Below, one piece after another: positions 9,336-18,268 of a stretch of 64,000 bases of DNA. The stretch is from positions 1 to 64,000 of the forward strand of contig JAHLLQ010000006.1 of NCBI GenBank assembly GCA_020444065.1, in the 5' to 3' direction. Origin of the DNA: a bacterium (GTDB lineage: Bacteria; Sumerlaeota; Sumerlaeia; SLMS01; JAHLLQ01). Positions within the stretch are counted from its first letter, which is position 1; each line of letters opens with the position of its first letter. The notes beneath the pieces were generated by a model. That model did not search any database. It was not told the origin of the DNA and was given only the letters and a program-made list of their open reading frames with translations. The position numbers and the translations under genes are program-made.

Positions 9336-10055
9336 ATGTCGAGCCACCATGTCATCTTGTGCTGCGATTGCGAGGGCACCCGCGAGCAAATCGAGCGCAT
9401 CCGCGGAGCGATCGATGGCGCGGGCGTGCCGGCCAACTGGTTCTTCGTCGGCGAGACGACCCGGGCCTTCCCAGATCTGATCCGCTCAATCTCCGAATCG
9501 CACCAGGTCGAATCTCACACGGACACGCACCCAAATCTGCGCAAACTGCGAAAAGAGCGCCAGAGAATCGAGATCATGGCCGCTCGACGCGCCGTCGAGG
9601 ATGTCATCGGCCGTCCAACACGCGGATTCCGCGCGCCGATGCATTGCTTCAATCGCAACACGGTGGAAATCCTGCACGAGGAAGGCTTCGCCTTCGACGC
9701 CAGCCGCTTGTACTTCCGTCTCAATATGGGCGAGTTGGAAGAACTCCACCCGACTTGGTTTCGAGAGTGGATGCCGCTCTATGAGATGATCCACCTGCGG
9801 CCCAAGACAGCGTTTCGGCTGTTCCGGCTGTTCACGCGGGTTCGCACGCTCAGCGTTCTGCCGGTCCATCCCCATTACGCCGGCAAGAGCGATGAGTTGG
9901 CCGCGGCATTCCGCTGGTTCCTTGACGACGCCCTTGCGCGCGGCGTGCGGTTCTGGTCCATTGATCGCTGGCTGGCAGTGAAGCGCGATGTTCCGCCGCC
10001 CGAGTGGATGTCTCCGCTCGAAGAACCTTTGAAGAGCAAGAGAACTCGCAGATGA
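9336..10055 (+). CDS. NodB-type polysaccharide deacetylase
   Basis: A 239-residue protein of the carbohydrate esterase 4/NodB fold. It shows the metal and catalytic motifs in order: DCEG at residues 11-14 (motif 1), SHTDTH with His61 and His65 (motif 2), RAP at 99-101 (motif 3), and VHPHY near 180 (late His motif). There is no signal peptide, so it probably acts in the cytoplasm on a lipid-linked or nucleotide-linked glycan. A GTG three bases upstream (9333) is an alternative start. The stop overlaps the next ATG (ATGA), so the gene is translationally coupled to the methyltransferase. The exact substrate cannot be told from sequence. Confidence 0.85.
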   Translation: MSSHHVILCCDCEGTREQIERIRGAIDGAGVPANWFFVGETTRAFPDLIRSISESHQVESHTDTHPNLRKLRKERQRIEIMAARRAVEDVIGRPTRGFRAPMHCFNRNTVEILHEEGFAFDASRLYFRLNMGELEELHPTWFREWMPLYEMIHLRPKTAFRLFRLFTRVRTLSVLPVHPHYAGKSDELAAAFRWFLDDALARGVRFWSIDRWLAVKRDVPPPEWMSPLEEPLKSKRTRR

Positions 10056-10726
10056 CGGCGAATCCTCGCGAATCGTACTGGGAAAAGAAAATCCAGCGCT
10101 GGGCCGAATCGTCCTACGAGGCCGAACGGCGCGGCGTGTTGGACAAGTTGCGCACGTCCATCGACGCTCGCAAAGAAACAGCGCTTCAAGTGATCGAGAA
10201 GCACGCCAACCGCGGCGGCAAGCTCCTGGATCTCGGATGTGGCGCCGGACAGTTTGCAATCGAGGCCGCTCGTCGCGGCCTCGTCGACCAGTCCATCGGT
10301 GTGGACTTCGCCCGTCCCGGCATCGAGGCCGCTCGCAAAATGGCCGAGGATCTCGATCTTTCAGAAGCAGTTCGATTCGAAGTCGCCTCGGTGCTGGATT
10401 TCCCAATCGATGACGACGTCACCATCGTGACGGGCCTGGGTTTGCTGGACTGGCTTCACCACGATGAGGTCCTGCGCCTGTTCGAACGCGTCCGCGGCCG
10501 CCACTTTGTCTTGTCGTATTCAGAGCAGGACAATTCACTCGCCGAGATCGTGCATCGACTGTGGCTTTGCGAACGCCTGCGCTGGTTCGGCGGTGGTGTG
10601 CGGGCGTACCATCACAAGCGCACCTTTATCGAGAATGCAGCGCACCAGCAGGCCGGCGCCGACAAGGTCTCATTCGTGAAGAACCGGGAAATGCGCTTCG
10701 GAACTCTGGCGCACAATCTTGGGTGA
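10052..10726 (+). CDS. SAM-dependent class I methyltransferase
   Basis: A 224-residue protein with Rossmann motif I LLDLGCGAGQF, an acidic residue at the end of strand 2 (GVDF), and a following EVASVLDF segment. These are typical of class I SAM methyltransferases. An upstream in-frame ATG at 10004 exists, but the ATG at 10052 is preferred because it overlaps the deacetylase stop codon as ATGA. The substrate is unknown. Its position between a deacetylase, a second methyltransferase and a glycosyltransferase suggests modification of a glycan or glycolipid. Confidence 0.85.
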   Translation: MTANPRESYWEKKIQRWAESSYEAERRGVLDKLRTSIDARKETALQVIEKHANRGGKLLDLGCGAGQFAIEAARRGLVDQSIGVDFARPGIEAARKMAEDLDLSEAVRFEVASVLDFPIDDDVTIVTGLGLLDWLHHDEVLRLFERVRGRHFVLSYSEQDNSLAEIVHRLWLCERLRWFGGGVRAYHHKRTFIENAAHQQAGADKVSFVKNREMRFGTLAHNLG

Positions 10727-10769
10727 CTAAGCGCGTGGAATTGATGCAAAGCTCTCTCTAGGCCAACAC

Positions 10770-11408
10770 ATGAAATCCTCCACCGATCAGGCGCGCGCTT
10801 TTTTTGACGCCGAGGCAGAGCAGTACACGCTCCGCAGCGACACGGGCTTCTGGCGTTGGTGGCGTCGGCGCGAGCGCGCAGCGATCTGGCGTTTGCTCCG
10901 GCCGCGCGCGGGCGAACGAGTGCTTGATGCAGGTTGCGGAACGGGGTACTACGCGCGAGCGCTGCGCGATGCAGGGGCAAAAGTCTTCGCCGTGGACTTC
11001 GCACCGGCCATGGCGCGAGCAGTTTCCGAAGGGCTCTCCATCCCCGCGCTTGCCGTCGATCTGCAGCGCCCCTTCACCCGCCCTGTCTTCGACGCTGTGC
11101 TTTGCGCGGGAGCTCTCGAATTCTGCAGCGATCCGGAGGCCGCCATGCGCCACATGGCCGGTGCCCTCTCCCCCACTCCCGGGTCGCGACTTGTCGCGAT
11201 GTTGCCCGCGGCGGGACTGTCCGGCTGGCTCTACAGCAGATACCACAGGCGCCACGGCCTGCAGTTGCAGCTCTTCCCCCCGGATCGCATTCGACAAATG
11301 GCGTGGCAGGCTGGGCTTCGCGTTGACGAAGCAGGCACGATCGGGTTCAACTACGTCGTTCGGTTCCGCCCGATCGGACTAGTCGGAACTCGAAACGAGA
11401 GGCAATGA
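10770..11408 (+). CDS. SAM-dependent class I methyltransferase (second in cluster)
   Basis: A 212-residue protein with motif I VLDAGCGTGYYA, an acidic post-strand-2 residue (AVDFAPAM) and ALEFCSDPEAAM in the motif IV/V region. It resembles Methyltransf_11-type enzymes. It is not a close copy of the preceding methyltransferase, so it is unlikely to be a recent duplication. Its TGA overlaps the ATG of the next gene (ATGA), indicating coupled translation with the glycosyltransferase. Confidence 0.85.
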   Translation: MKSSTDQARAFFDAEAEQYTLRSDTGFWRWWRRRERAAIWRLLRPRAGERVLDAGCGTGYYARALRDAGAKVFAVDFAPAMARAVSEGLSIPALAVDLQRPFTRPVFDAVLCAGALEFCSDPEAAMRHMAGALSPTPGSRLVAMLPAAGLSGWLYSRYHRRHGLQLQLFPPDRIRQMAWQAGLRVDEAGTIGFNYVVRFRPIGLVGTRNERQ

Positions 11409-12463
11409 AGAAATTCCTCTTCTGCATCGTCGGCGTCGGCGCCGGCAACACGACGCGCAACCTCGCGATCATCGAGGAGTTGCGCGCGATGGGGGACTGC
11501 GAGGTTCGCCTGGCGGCGCAGGGAAACGCCCTGAAGCTCCTCCGAGATCGATTCCGTACCTACCCGCTGGAAACTGTCGAGTACACTTCCGGCGGAGATT
11601 TCAACGCCGCCGACATCCTGCGCAGTAACTTGAACTTCCCCGCCCGATTTGTGGGAAACATGCGCGAGATCGCGCGCATTCTGCGCGAATACCAGCCCGA
11701 TCTGGTTGTCGCCGACTCGGACTTCTACTGCTTGCGTCCGGCTCGGAAGTTGGGGTTCGGCCTGGTCTCGATCAATAACTCGCCGTGGGTTGTCGAAGGC
11801 ATCCGCCGCATGGGCGGCGTGCCAAGGGACTGTCGATTCTCCTACCAGTTCATTGAGAAGACCGACTACTGGCTGCAGCGCCGTTACCCGCAGCGGGTCC
11901 TCTGCCCCGTTCTGCGCGCGCTGAAGGGCCTGCCCGGCAAGTACCACCAGGTGCCGCCATTCGTCCGACCGGAAATCCAAGCGTCCACGTCGCCCGGCGA
12001 TGAAGTCGTCGTTCTCACGGGCGGCTCCGGCATCGGGACCGCGGACATCGATCTGCGCGCGTTGAAGGGGCAGAAGATCACCGTCTTGGGCGCTCAGCTC
12101 GAGAAGGTCCCCGATGGGACCAACCAGCCGGGGTTTACACTGGATGTCACCGAGCACCTCCGCCGGGCGAAGGTCCTGGTCGTGCAGGGAGGATTCAGCT
12201 CCGTCAGCGAAGCCGTCGCGCTGCGCATCCCGACCGTTGTGGTGCCGATCAGTCGGCACGCCGAGCAGTGGTCAAACGCTCGTCACATCGAGGAGCTCGG
12301 CCTCGGCCTGATGTGCCGCGAGGGGGCGAAGACCGGCGCCACCGTGAAGCGCATCCTCGACGACTACCCGCGTTATTGGGAACAGGCTCAGGCCCTTCGT
12401 GTCCCGACCGACGGGCACAAGAAGGCCGCGGAACTCCTCTGGCGCTGGGTAAATCTGCTGTAG
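11405..12463 (+). CDS. MurG-like (GT28-type) glycosyltransferase
   Basis: A 352-residue GT-B-fold protein. The N-terminus carries a glycine-rich loop (GVGAGNTTRN). The C-terminal half has VVLTGGSGIG and VVQGGFSSVSEAVALRIPTVVVPI, the GGxxS...EA...P pattern of the UDP-sugar binding region in MurG/GT28 enzymes. A separate true murG is not in the window, and this protein lacks the full MurG signature, so peptidoglycan synthesis is not implied. It ends the four-gene deacetylase-methyltransferase-methyltransferase-glycosyltransferase cluster. It probably adds a sugar to a lipid or glycan acceptor at the inner membrane. Confidence 0.8.
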   Translation: MKKFLFCIVGVGAGNTTRNLAIIEELRAMGDCEVRLAAQGNALKLLRDRFRTYPLETVEYTSGGDFNAADILRSNLNFPARFVGNMREIARILREYQPDLVVADSDFYCLRPARKLGFGLVSINNSPWVVEGIRRMGGVPRDCRFSYQFIEKTDYWLQRRYPQRVLCPVLRALKGLPGKYHQVPPFVRPEIQASTSPGDEVVVLTGGSGIGTADIDLRALKGQKITVLGAQLEKVPDGTNQPGFTLDVTEHLRRAKVLVVQGGFSSVSEAVALRIPTVVVPISRHAEQWSNARHIEELGLGLMCREGAKTGATVKRILDDYPRYWEQAQALRVPTDGHKKAAELLWRWVNLL

Positions 12464-12648
12464 AAAATGCAGCGATCGGAATGGACTCGGCAACTTCGCC
12501 AGGGCGGCACTTTTCTCGCTCCGCTTCCGAAGTGACTCCTTGACCGACGGCCCTCCGGGCCATCAGGCTCTTGCGTCTTCGAGGACGAGAGGGAGCCGAG
12601 CGGGGAGGATATTCCGCGCACAAACCGAACAAAACAGGAAAGAGGATC

Positions 12649-13896
12649 ATGGCGACATTCGACAAGCTGACGCCCCCGACAACGGGCGAGAAAATCACTG
12701 CCGACGCGAAGGGACACCTGACTGTCCCCGACAATCCGATCATCCCCCGCATCGAAGGCGATGGGATCGGCCCCGACATTTCCAAGGCCATGACGCGCAT
12801 CGTCGATGCGGCCGTCGAGAAGGCATACGGCGGAAAGAAGAAGATCGTCTGGTTCGACATCTACGCCGGCGACGCCTCGCAGGAGAAGTATGGCGAGTGG
12901 CTGCCGGACGACACGATCAAGGCCATCAAGGAATACCTGGTCGCAATCAAGGGCCCACTGACGACTCCGGTCGGCGGCGGCATCCGCAGCCTGAACGTGG
13001 CGCTGCGCCAGATTCTCGACCTCTACTCTTGCGTGCGCCCGGTGCGTTGGTTCCGCGGCGTTCCGTCGCCCGTCAACCGTCCGGACCTTCTGGACGTGGT
13101 GATCTTCCGTGAGAACACCGAAGACATCTACAAGGGCATCGAGTTCAAAGAAGGCACACCCGAGGCCAAGAAGATGATCGGCCTGCTGAAAGATGAATTC
13201 GGCAAGGAAGTCAACGCAGACAGCGGCATCGGCATCAAGCCGATCTCGATCAGCGGCTCGAAGCGTCTCGTTCGCATGGCGATCGAATACGCCATCGCGA
13301 AGAAGAAGCCCAGCGTGACCCTGGTTCACAAGGGCAACATCATGAAGTTCACCGAAGGCGCTTTCAAGGAATGGGGCTACGAAGTTGCTACGCAGGAATA
13401 CCGCGAGCACATCGTGACCGAAGACGAACTCTGGGGCGAGCACGACGGCAAGATGCCCGAGGGCAAGATTCTCGTGAAGGACCGCATCTGCGACGCGATG
13501 TTCCAGCAGCTTCTTCTGCGCCCGGACGAGTACAGCGTGATCGCTACGATGAACCTGAACGGCGATTACCTGAGCGACGCCTGCGCCGCGCAAGTCGGCG
13601 GCCTCGGCATGGCCCCCGGCGCGAACATCGGCAATCCGTACGCCGTATTCGAAGCGACCCACGGCACCGCACCGAAGTACGCCGGCAAGGACATGGTCAA
13701 CCCCGGCTCGCTTGCCCTCAGCGCTGTCATGATGCTCGAGCACCTCGGCTGGGACGAAGCTGCCAACCTGATCATCCATGGCATCGAGCAGGCCATCGAA
13801 GCCAAGACGGTGACCTACGACCTCGAGCGCCAGATGGAAGGCGCCACCAAGGTCAGCACCTCCGAATTCGCCACCAAGGTGATCGAGAAGTTCTAA
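12649..13896 (+). CDS. icd: NADP-dependent isocitrate dehydrogenase
   Basis: A 415-residue enzyme that aligns along its whole length with E. coli Icd (416 residues). It converts isocitrate to 2-oxoglutarate in the TCA cycle. Visible signatures include RSLNVALRQ (Ser114, equivalent to the E. coli phosphorylation and isocitrate-binding serine), [25 protein letters not shown] and [11 protein letters not shown]. The Lys-Tyr pair in HGTAPKY and the YDLER segment match the NADP-specific form. The start at 12649 has an AAGAGG-type ribosome-binding site. A longer in-frame start at 12571 would add 26 residues absent from the family. A strong terminator follows. Confidence 0.97.
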   Translation: MATFDKLTPPTTGEKITADAKGHLTVPDNPIIPRIEGDGIGPDISKAMTRIVDAAVEKAYGGKKKIVWFDIYAGDASQEKYGEWLPDDTIKAIKEYLVAIKGPLTTPVGGGIRSLNVALRQILDLYSCVRPVRWFRGVPSPVNRPDLLDVVIFRENTEDIYKGIEFKEGTPEAKKMIGLLKDEFGKEVNADSGIGIKPISISGSKRLVRMAIEYAIAKKKPSVTLVHKGNIMKFTEGAFKEWGYEVATQEYREHIVTEDELWGEHDGKMPEGKILVKDRICDAMFQQLLLRPDEYSVIATMNLNGDYLSDACAAQVGGLGMAPGANIGNPYAVFEATHGTAPKYAGKDMVNPGSLALSAVMMLEHLGWDEAANLIIHGIEQAIEAKTVTYDLERQMEGATKVSTSEFATKVIEKF

Positions 13897-13927
13897 TCGA
13901 TCCGGCCAAAAGCCACGATACACCTCA

Positions 13928-13957
13928 ACACCCCCGGGATTTCTCGGGGGTGTTTCT
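13928..13957 (+). terminator. Rho-independent terminator after icd
   Basis: ACACCCCC and GGGGGTGT arms close a short loop and are followed by TTTCTT, 31 nt past the icd stop. Confidence 0.85.
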
Positions 13958-14077
13958 TATGTAAGAGAAACAGCACGAAGCCCTCTTGCACGGCGCACGC
14001 TGAGAATTCACCTTGGCGCCTCGGCCTGTTGGGGAATACCCAGAATTCTTACTCCATCCCCTTCAGGAGGCCTTCGT

Positions 14078-14545
14078 ATGGCACCCCAGGCAGTCGCGAC
14101 TGTGCAGCCACAGCGCCAGTTTCTGATGAATGTTCTCAAGGACTTCAAAGAAGAGCACGAGAACTTCAAACCGACGGACGACATGATGACGGTCGCGCAG
14201 CAGATTCGTCATATCGCGCGCGTCACGGATTGGTTCCGCGAGGCGGGATTCGGGGCGGGGTTCAACATGGATTTCGAGGCGGAGATGGCCGAGATGGTGA
14301 AGCCGGTCACACTGGCGCAGGCGATGGCGGAGTTGAACGAAGCTTTCGATCGCTTCATGGAAGTCGCGGAGAAGGCAACCGAGGCGGAGATCTTCGCGCC
14401 GTTGCCCCCGAACCCGATCCTGGGCGAGGCACCGCGCATCGTCATCTTCTCGGCCAACGCCGACCACGTCGCGCACCACCGCGGCGCGCTGACGGTTTAT
14501 CAGCGATTGCTCGGGATGACTCCGCGCATGGCCTACGACGGCTGA
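14078..14545 (+). CDS. DinB-fold metal-dependent protein
   Basis: A 155-residue protein resembling DinB/YfiT-like four-helix-bundle proteins. An N-terminal histidine in QQIRHIARV and a C-terminal ADHVAHHRGALTVYQRLLGM segment supply the usual three-histidine metal site. Family members include thiol-dependent transferases and stress-induced proteins, and many remain uncharacterised, so the reaction is unknown. AGGAGG lies 8 nt before the ATG. The gene is convergent with the minus-strand SDR-like gene, leaving a 3-bp gap. Confidence 0.8.
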   Translation: MAPQAVATVQPQRQFLMNVLKDFKEEHENFKPTDDMMTVAQQIRHIARVTDWFREAGFGAGFNMDFEAEMAEMVKPVTLAQAMAELNEAFDRFMEVAEKATEAEIFAPLPPNPILGEAPRIVIFSANADHVAHHRGALTVYQRLLGMTPRMAYDG

Positions 14546-14548
14546 CGG

Positions 14549-15175
14549 TTACTTTTTCTTTTCGGACGACGGCACCGCGTCCAGGCGAAGTCGCGCAGGG
14601 CGTGCGGAGGGCGGAAGCTGCAGCAGAAAGACGACCGCATCGCCGATGGCTCCGGCCTTCAGCACCTTCGGATCCATCGGCGCCGGTTGGGCTTCCGTCG
14701 GATCGGTACGCTGGAAATTGTCCAGCTCGATGATGCCGTGCCATGCCTCGGGATGAACCGGATCGCACGTGCCGTTCGCCACAGGCCACAGCGTCAACAT
14801 GCGGAGCGGCCCACGGCCACCCAGTAGTTCAAAGCAGACCTGATCCGCCTTGCGTGCTAGAGCCGCGGCTGCTTCGGCATCGCCATCATGAACCAAAGCC
14901 AGGGCGTTCACGACCAGATGCACATGGCCGGCCATGTCGCGCGTCGTGCGCAACACATCCTGCCACTTCTCCGAATCCGCCGGCAAAACGACTTCCGTGA
15001 CATCGCCGCCCTTCTGGGTCAACTGATCCGCCAGGGTATCCAGCCGGGCTTCGTTCTGCGCGGCCAGCCACACGCGGCACCGCGCGCGAGACAACTGCTG
15101 TGCGCACGTCCGCCCCGGGGCTGATTCCACCCCCAGCACCAGCACATTGCGTCCTTCGATCGTCGATTTTGCCAT
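14549..15175 (-). CDS. SDR-like Rossmann-fold protein, degenerate
   Basis: A 208-residue protein starting MAKSTIEGRN with GGGAG upstream of the ATG. The beginning, VLVLGVESAPGRTCA, resembles the nucleotide-binding loop of short-chain dehydrogenases, and VNALALVHDG sits where the SDR NAG motif would be. The glycine pattern TGxxxGxG is altered, and no YxxxK catalytic pair is seen. It is therefore probably an atypical or non-catalytic SDR. The C-terminus ends in Lys-Lys-Lys. It is divergent from argB, with about 170 bp between starts. Confidence 0.6.
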   Translation of the reverse strand: MAKSTIEGRNVLVLGVESAPGRTCAQQLSRARCRVWLAAQNEARLDTLADQLTQKGGDVTEVVLPADSEKWQDVLRTTRDMAGHVHLVVNALALVHDGDAEAAAALARKADQVCFELLGGRGPLRMLTLWPVANGTCDPVHPEAWHGIIELDNFQRTDPTEAQPAPMDPKVLKAGAIGDAVVFLLQLPPSARPARLRLDAVPSSEKKK

Positions 15176-15347
15176 TTTCGGTCGTCTCCCGTGGGATGCA
15201 ACGGGCAATCCCCGCCGCGAGGCCCGAGTTGGCGGAATGGCGGCCCTGCACGCAAGGGGAATGCGGCTCGTCACTCGCCACTTGCTCCGCCCCGCCCCCT
15301 CCCGCACCATATTCGCGATTCTCGGACTCCCGCAGAAAGGCCCTGCA

Positions 15348-16220
15348 ATGCGCAATCTGTCCATCGAAGAACTGACCGCCCGGGCGGAAATCCTGATCGA
15401 AGCCATGCCGTACATCAGCCAGTTCCGCGGCTCGATTGCCGTGATCAAGTACGGCGGTGCGGCCATGGTGGAGGAAGAACTGAAGAAAGCCGTGATCCAG
15501 GACATTGCCCTGATGCAGACCGTCGGGATTCACCCGGTCGTCGTCCACGGGGGCGGGAAGGAAATCACCGCGCTGCTCTCCCAGATGGGCGCGCAGACGC
15601 AGTTCATCGACGGCCAGCGCGTGACAGACGCCCAGGCGCTGGACGCCGCCGAAATGGTCCTGGCCGGGCGCATCTCGGGCGAGATCGTGGCCGGCCTGAA
15701 CGCCGCGGGGGCGCGTGCCGTCGGCGTTTCGGGCAAGGACGGCGGGTTACTGCGGGCTCGCAAGCACCAGCCGGGCGGCACGGATCTGGGCTTCGTCGGC
15801 GAGGTCGAAGAAGTCCACCCCGAAGTCATCGAAGTCCTCTCCTCCAGCAATTTCATTCCGGTTGTGTCGCCGATCGGTGCGGACGCCGAAGGCCAGACTT
15901 ACAACATCAACGCAGACACGGCGGCCTTGGAAATCGCGAAGGCGATCAAGGCGCGAAAGCTGATTTTCGTCAGCGACATTCCCGGCGTGATGCGCGATCC
16001 GAGCGATCCCAAGTCAGTCATCGGGACGATCCGCCGCGGCGAGGTGGAGTCCATGATCAGCGACGGAACGCTGTCCGGTGGGATGATTCCGAAGATTCGC
16101 GCGGCTTCCGGTGCGCTCGACATCTGTCGGAAAGTCCACATCCTCGATGGACGCCGCCCGCACGGATTGTTATTGGAGCTCTTTACGAACGAAGGAATCG
16201 GAACGCAAATCGTCCGCTGA
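15348..16220 (+). CDS. argB: Acetylglutamate kinase
   Basis: A 290-residue amino-acid kinase that phosphorylates N-acetylglutamate, step two of arginine biosynthesis. Signatures are VIKYGGAAM (the N-terminal Lys-Gly-Gly ATP site), VVVHGGGKEI (acetylglutamate loop), NINADTAA and SGGMIPKI near the C-terminus. Length matches the family. The longest open frame begins about 200 bp upstream, but the ATG at 15348 with AAAGG before it gives the normal N-terminus. The clc-type gene starts 10 bp downstream and is probably co-transcribed. Confidence 0.96.
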   Translation: MRNLSIEELTARAEILIEAMPYISQFRGSIAVIKYGGAAMVEEELKKAVIQDIALMQTVGIHPVVVHGGGKEITALLSQMGAQTQFIDGQRVTDAQALDAAEMVLAGRISGEIVAGLNAAGARAVGVSGKDGGLLRARKHQPGGTDLGFVGEVEEVHPEVIEVLSSSNFIPVVSPIGADAEGQTYNINADTAALEIAKAIKARKLIFVSDIPGVMRDPSDPKSVIGTIRRGEVESMISDGTLSGGMIPKIRAASGALDICRKVHILDGRRPHGLLLELFTNEGIGTQIVR

Positions 16221-16230
16221 CAGGTAGACG

Positions 16231-18258
16231 ATGCGAGAACGACTGCAAGCATATTGGATTCGCGTTGGTCGGTTCATTCGCTCCGACCAGGTGCTGATTC
16301 TCGTGATGGCAGCGGTCGTTGGTGTCCTCTCTGCATACGGTGCAATTCTCTTTCGCTGGCTGATTCACTGGAGCCAGTTCGCCTTCTTCCAGTCCAGCAA
16401 CGTCGACCTCGCCTACCTCGAAACCCTGCCGTGGTATTGGAAGTTGCTCGCCCCAGCCTTAGGTGGCCTGCTCGTGGCGGCCGTGGTCGTCAAGTGGTCC
16501 CCCGAATCAAAAGGCAGCGGAATTCCCGAGGTCATCGAGTCCGTTGCCCTTCGCGGCGGCGCCGTACGCAAACGCGTTGCACCTCTGAAGGCCGTCGCCG
16601 CGGCAATCTGCATCGGCAGTGGTGGCTCGGCCGGCCGTGAAGGCCCCGTCGTGCACATTGGTGCTGCTGTGGGTTCCTGGATCGCCCAATCGCTGCGGGT
16701 CTCCGTGAAGCAGATGCGCACGCTCGTTGGCTGCGGCGTGGCGGGCGGTATTGCTGCCACGTTTAACACGCCATTCGCCGGCGCTCTGTTCGCCGTCGAG
16801 GTCGTCCTCGGCGACTTCGGCACGGCAAAGATCAGCCCGATCGTTATTGCCTCCGTCGTCGCCACCGTGATCAGCCGTCATTACATTGGCGACTTCCCAC
16901 AGATCACGGTACCTCCCTTTCACGAAGACATCAATCTGATCACGATCATCCCCTATTTCATCGTTGGTATCGGCAGCGCTTTCGTCTCGGCCGGCTTCAT
17001 CAAGTCACTCGGTTGGGGCTGGAAGTTGGCCGATCGGTGGAAGTTCAGCCCGTTCCTGCTGCCCGCAATCGGCGGTCTTCTCGTCGGAACAATCGGCATC
17101 TTCGTGCCGGACGTGTTTGGTGTCGGTTACGATACGATCAACGCCGTACTCGAAAACCAGATCGGTCTCGGGATGCTGATCCTCATTCTCTTGCTGAAGG
17201 TCTTCGCGACATCCGCAACTCTGACATCCGGCGGATCGGGCGGTGTGTTTGCTCCGTCCCTTGTGATCGGTGCGCTGCTGGGTGGGATTGTCGGCGTCAT
17301 CACGATGCGGATCGCGCCCGGGTGGGTACAATCGCCACACGCATTGGCGCTCGTTGGGATGGGCGCTCTCGTTGCCGGCACAACGCGCGCACCGATCTCG
17401 GCCGTGCTCGTCATCTTCGAAATGTCCTACGAATACAGCGTCATTCTCCCGCTGATGGCCGCCTGCATTCCCAGCGTTCTCATCTCTGCCTGGCTGCATC
17501 GGGATTCGATCTACATCGCAAAGCTGACGCACAAGGGCGTGAGCCTGAAAGCCCGCGGCGATGTCAATCTGCTGAAGGGCCTCCAGGTCGGCGACGTGGT
17601 ACAACCTCGAGTCGAATCGATCAATGCCGGCGCGCCGCTGACGGAAGTGCTCGAACGATTCATGGAAACGCGTTTCCCGATCATGTGGATGGTCGATGGC
17701 AACGGCAAACTCCTCGGCGTTTTGGAATCGAAGAACCTGGAGATCGCGATCCTCGAAAGGGAATCATTGTTGGAACTTATCGTCGCTCAGGATATTGCCG
17801 TGCCCGTCGAGGCGCCCATTCATCCAAAGGATGATCTAAGTTTCGCAATGAAGCTCTTCGCCGACGTGCCGTTCGAGGTCCTTCCAGTCGTCGACAAGGC
17901 GGATGGACATTTGCTCGGCGATCTACTGCGCAGCGATGTCATCGATGCCTACAATCGCGAGCTTGCGATGCGCGACTCGATGGCCACTACGGTCGATGCG
18001 ATCAATGTGGCGGACCGGCTCGGCCATGTCGACATCGGTGACGGCTATGCCCTGATCGAGTACGAGGTACCCGTCCACCTAGTTGGCAAGACGCTGGTGG
18101 AAATCGACCTTCGCAAGAAGGCGGAGGCTCAATGCGTTCTGATCAAGCGCCACAAGCAGCGACTCGTTCCGCGCCCGGACACGGTCTTCCAGGCCGGCGA
18201 TGCGCTTCTGCTGGCCGGCGACCCGCGCAAGATGAACGAACGACTCAGGAAGCTGTAG
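16231..18258 (+). CDS. ClC-family chloride channel/transporter with CBS pair and RCK (TrkA-C) domain
   Basis: A 675-residue membrane protein. The ClC core (residues about 15-430) shows the anion-pathway motifs GSGIPEV at 95-101, GREGP at 135-139 with the gating glutamate Glu137, and GSGGVFAP near 338. Residues about 445-570 form a tandem CBS module. The last 75 residues form a TrkA-C/RCK-C domain (EVPVHLVGKTL, LLLAGDP), giving a ClC with two possible ligand-sensing cytoplasmic parts. It lies 10 bp after argB and 10 bp before a channel that also has RCK domains, suggesting a shared ion or osmotic function. Confidence 0.92.
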   Translation: MRERLQAYWIRVGRFIRSDQVLILVMAAVVGVLSAYGAILFRWLIHWSQFAFFQSSNVDLAYLETLPWYWKLLAPALGGLLVAAVVVKWSPESKGSGIPEVIESVALRGGAVRKRVAPLKAVAAAICIGSGGSAGREGPVVHIGAAVGSWIAQSLRVSVKQMRTLVGCGVAGGIAATFNTPFAGALFAVEVVLGDFGTAKISPIVIASVVATVISRHYIGDFPQITVPPFHEDINLITIIPYFIVGIGSAFVSAGFIKSLGWGWKLADRWKFSPFLLPAIGGLLVGTIGIFVPDVFGVGYDTINAVLENQIGLGMLILILLLKVFATSATLTSGGSGGVFAPSLVIGALLGGIVGVITMRIAPGWVQSPHALALVGMGALVAGTTRAPISAVLVIFEMSYEYSVILPLMAACIPSVLISAWLHRDSIYIAKLTHKGVSLKARGDVNLLKGLQVGDVVQPRVESINAGAPLTEVLERFMETRFPIMWMVDGNGKLLGVLESKNLEIAILERESLLELIVAQDIAVPVEAPIHPKDDLSFAMKLFADVPFEVLPVVDKADGHLLGDLLRSDVIDAYNRELAMRDSMATTVDAINVADRLGHVDIGDGYALIEYEVPVHLVGKTLVEIDLRKKAEAQCVLIKRHKQRLVPRPDTVFQAGDALLLAGDPRKMNERLRKL

Positions 18259-18268
18259 GAGCCTATTC

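Noticed and set aside
12388-13923. 511-residue minus-strand open frame across icd
   Set aside because: It is an antisense shadow of a certain icd gene and has no recognisable motifs.
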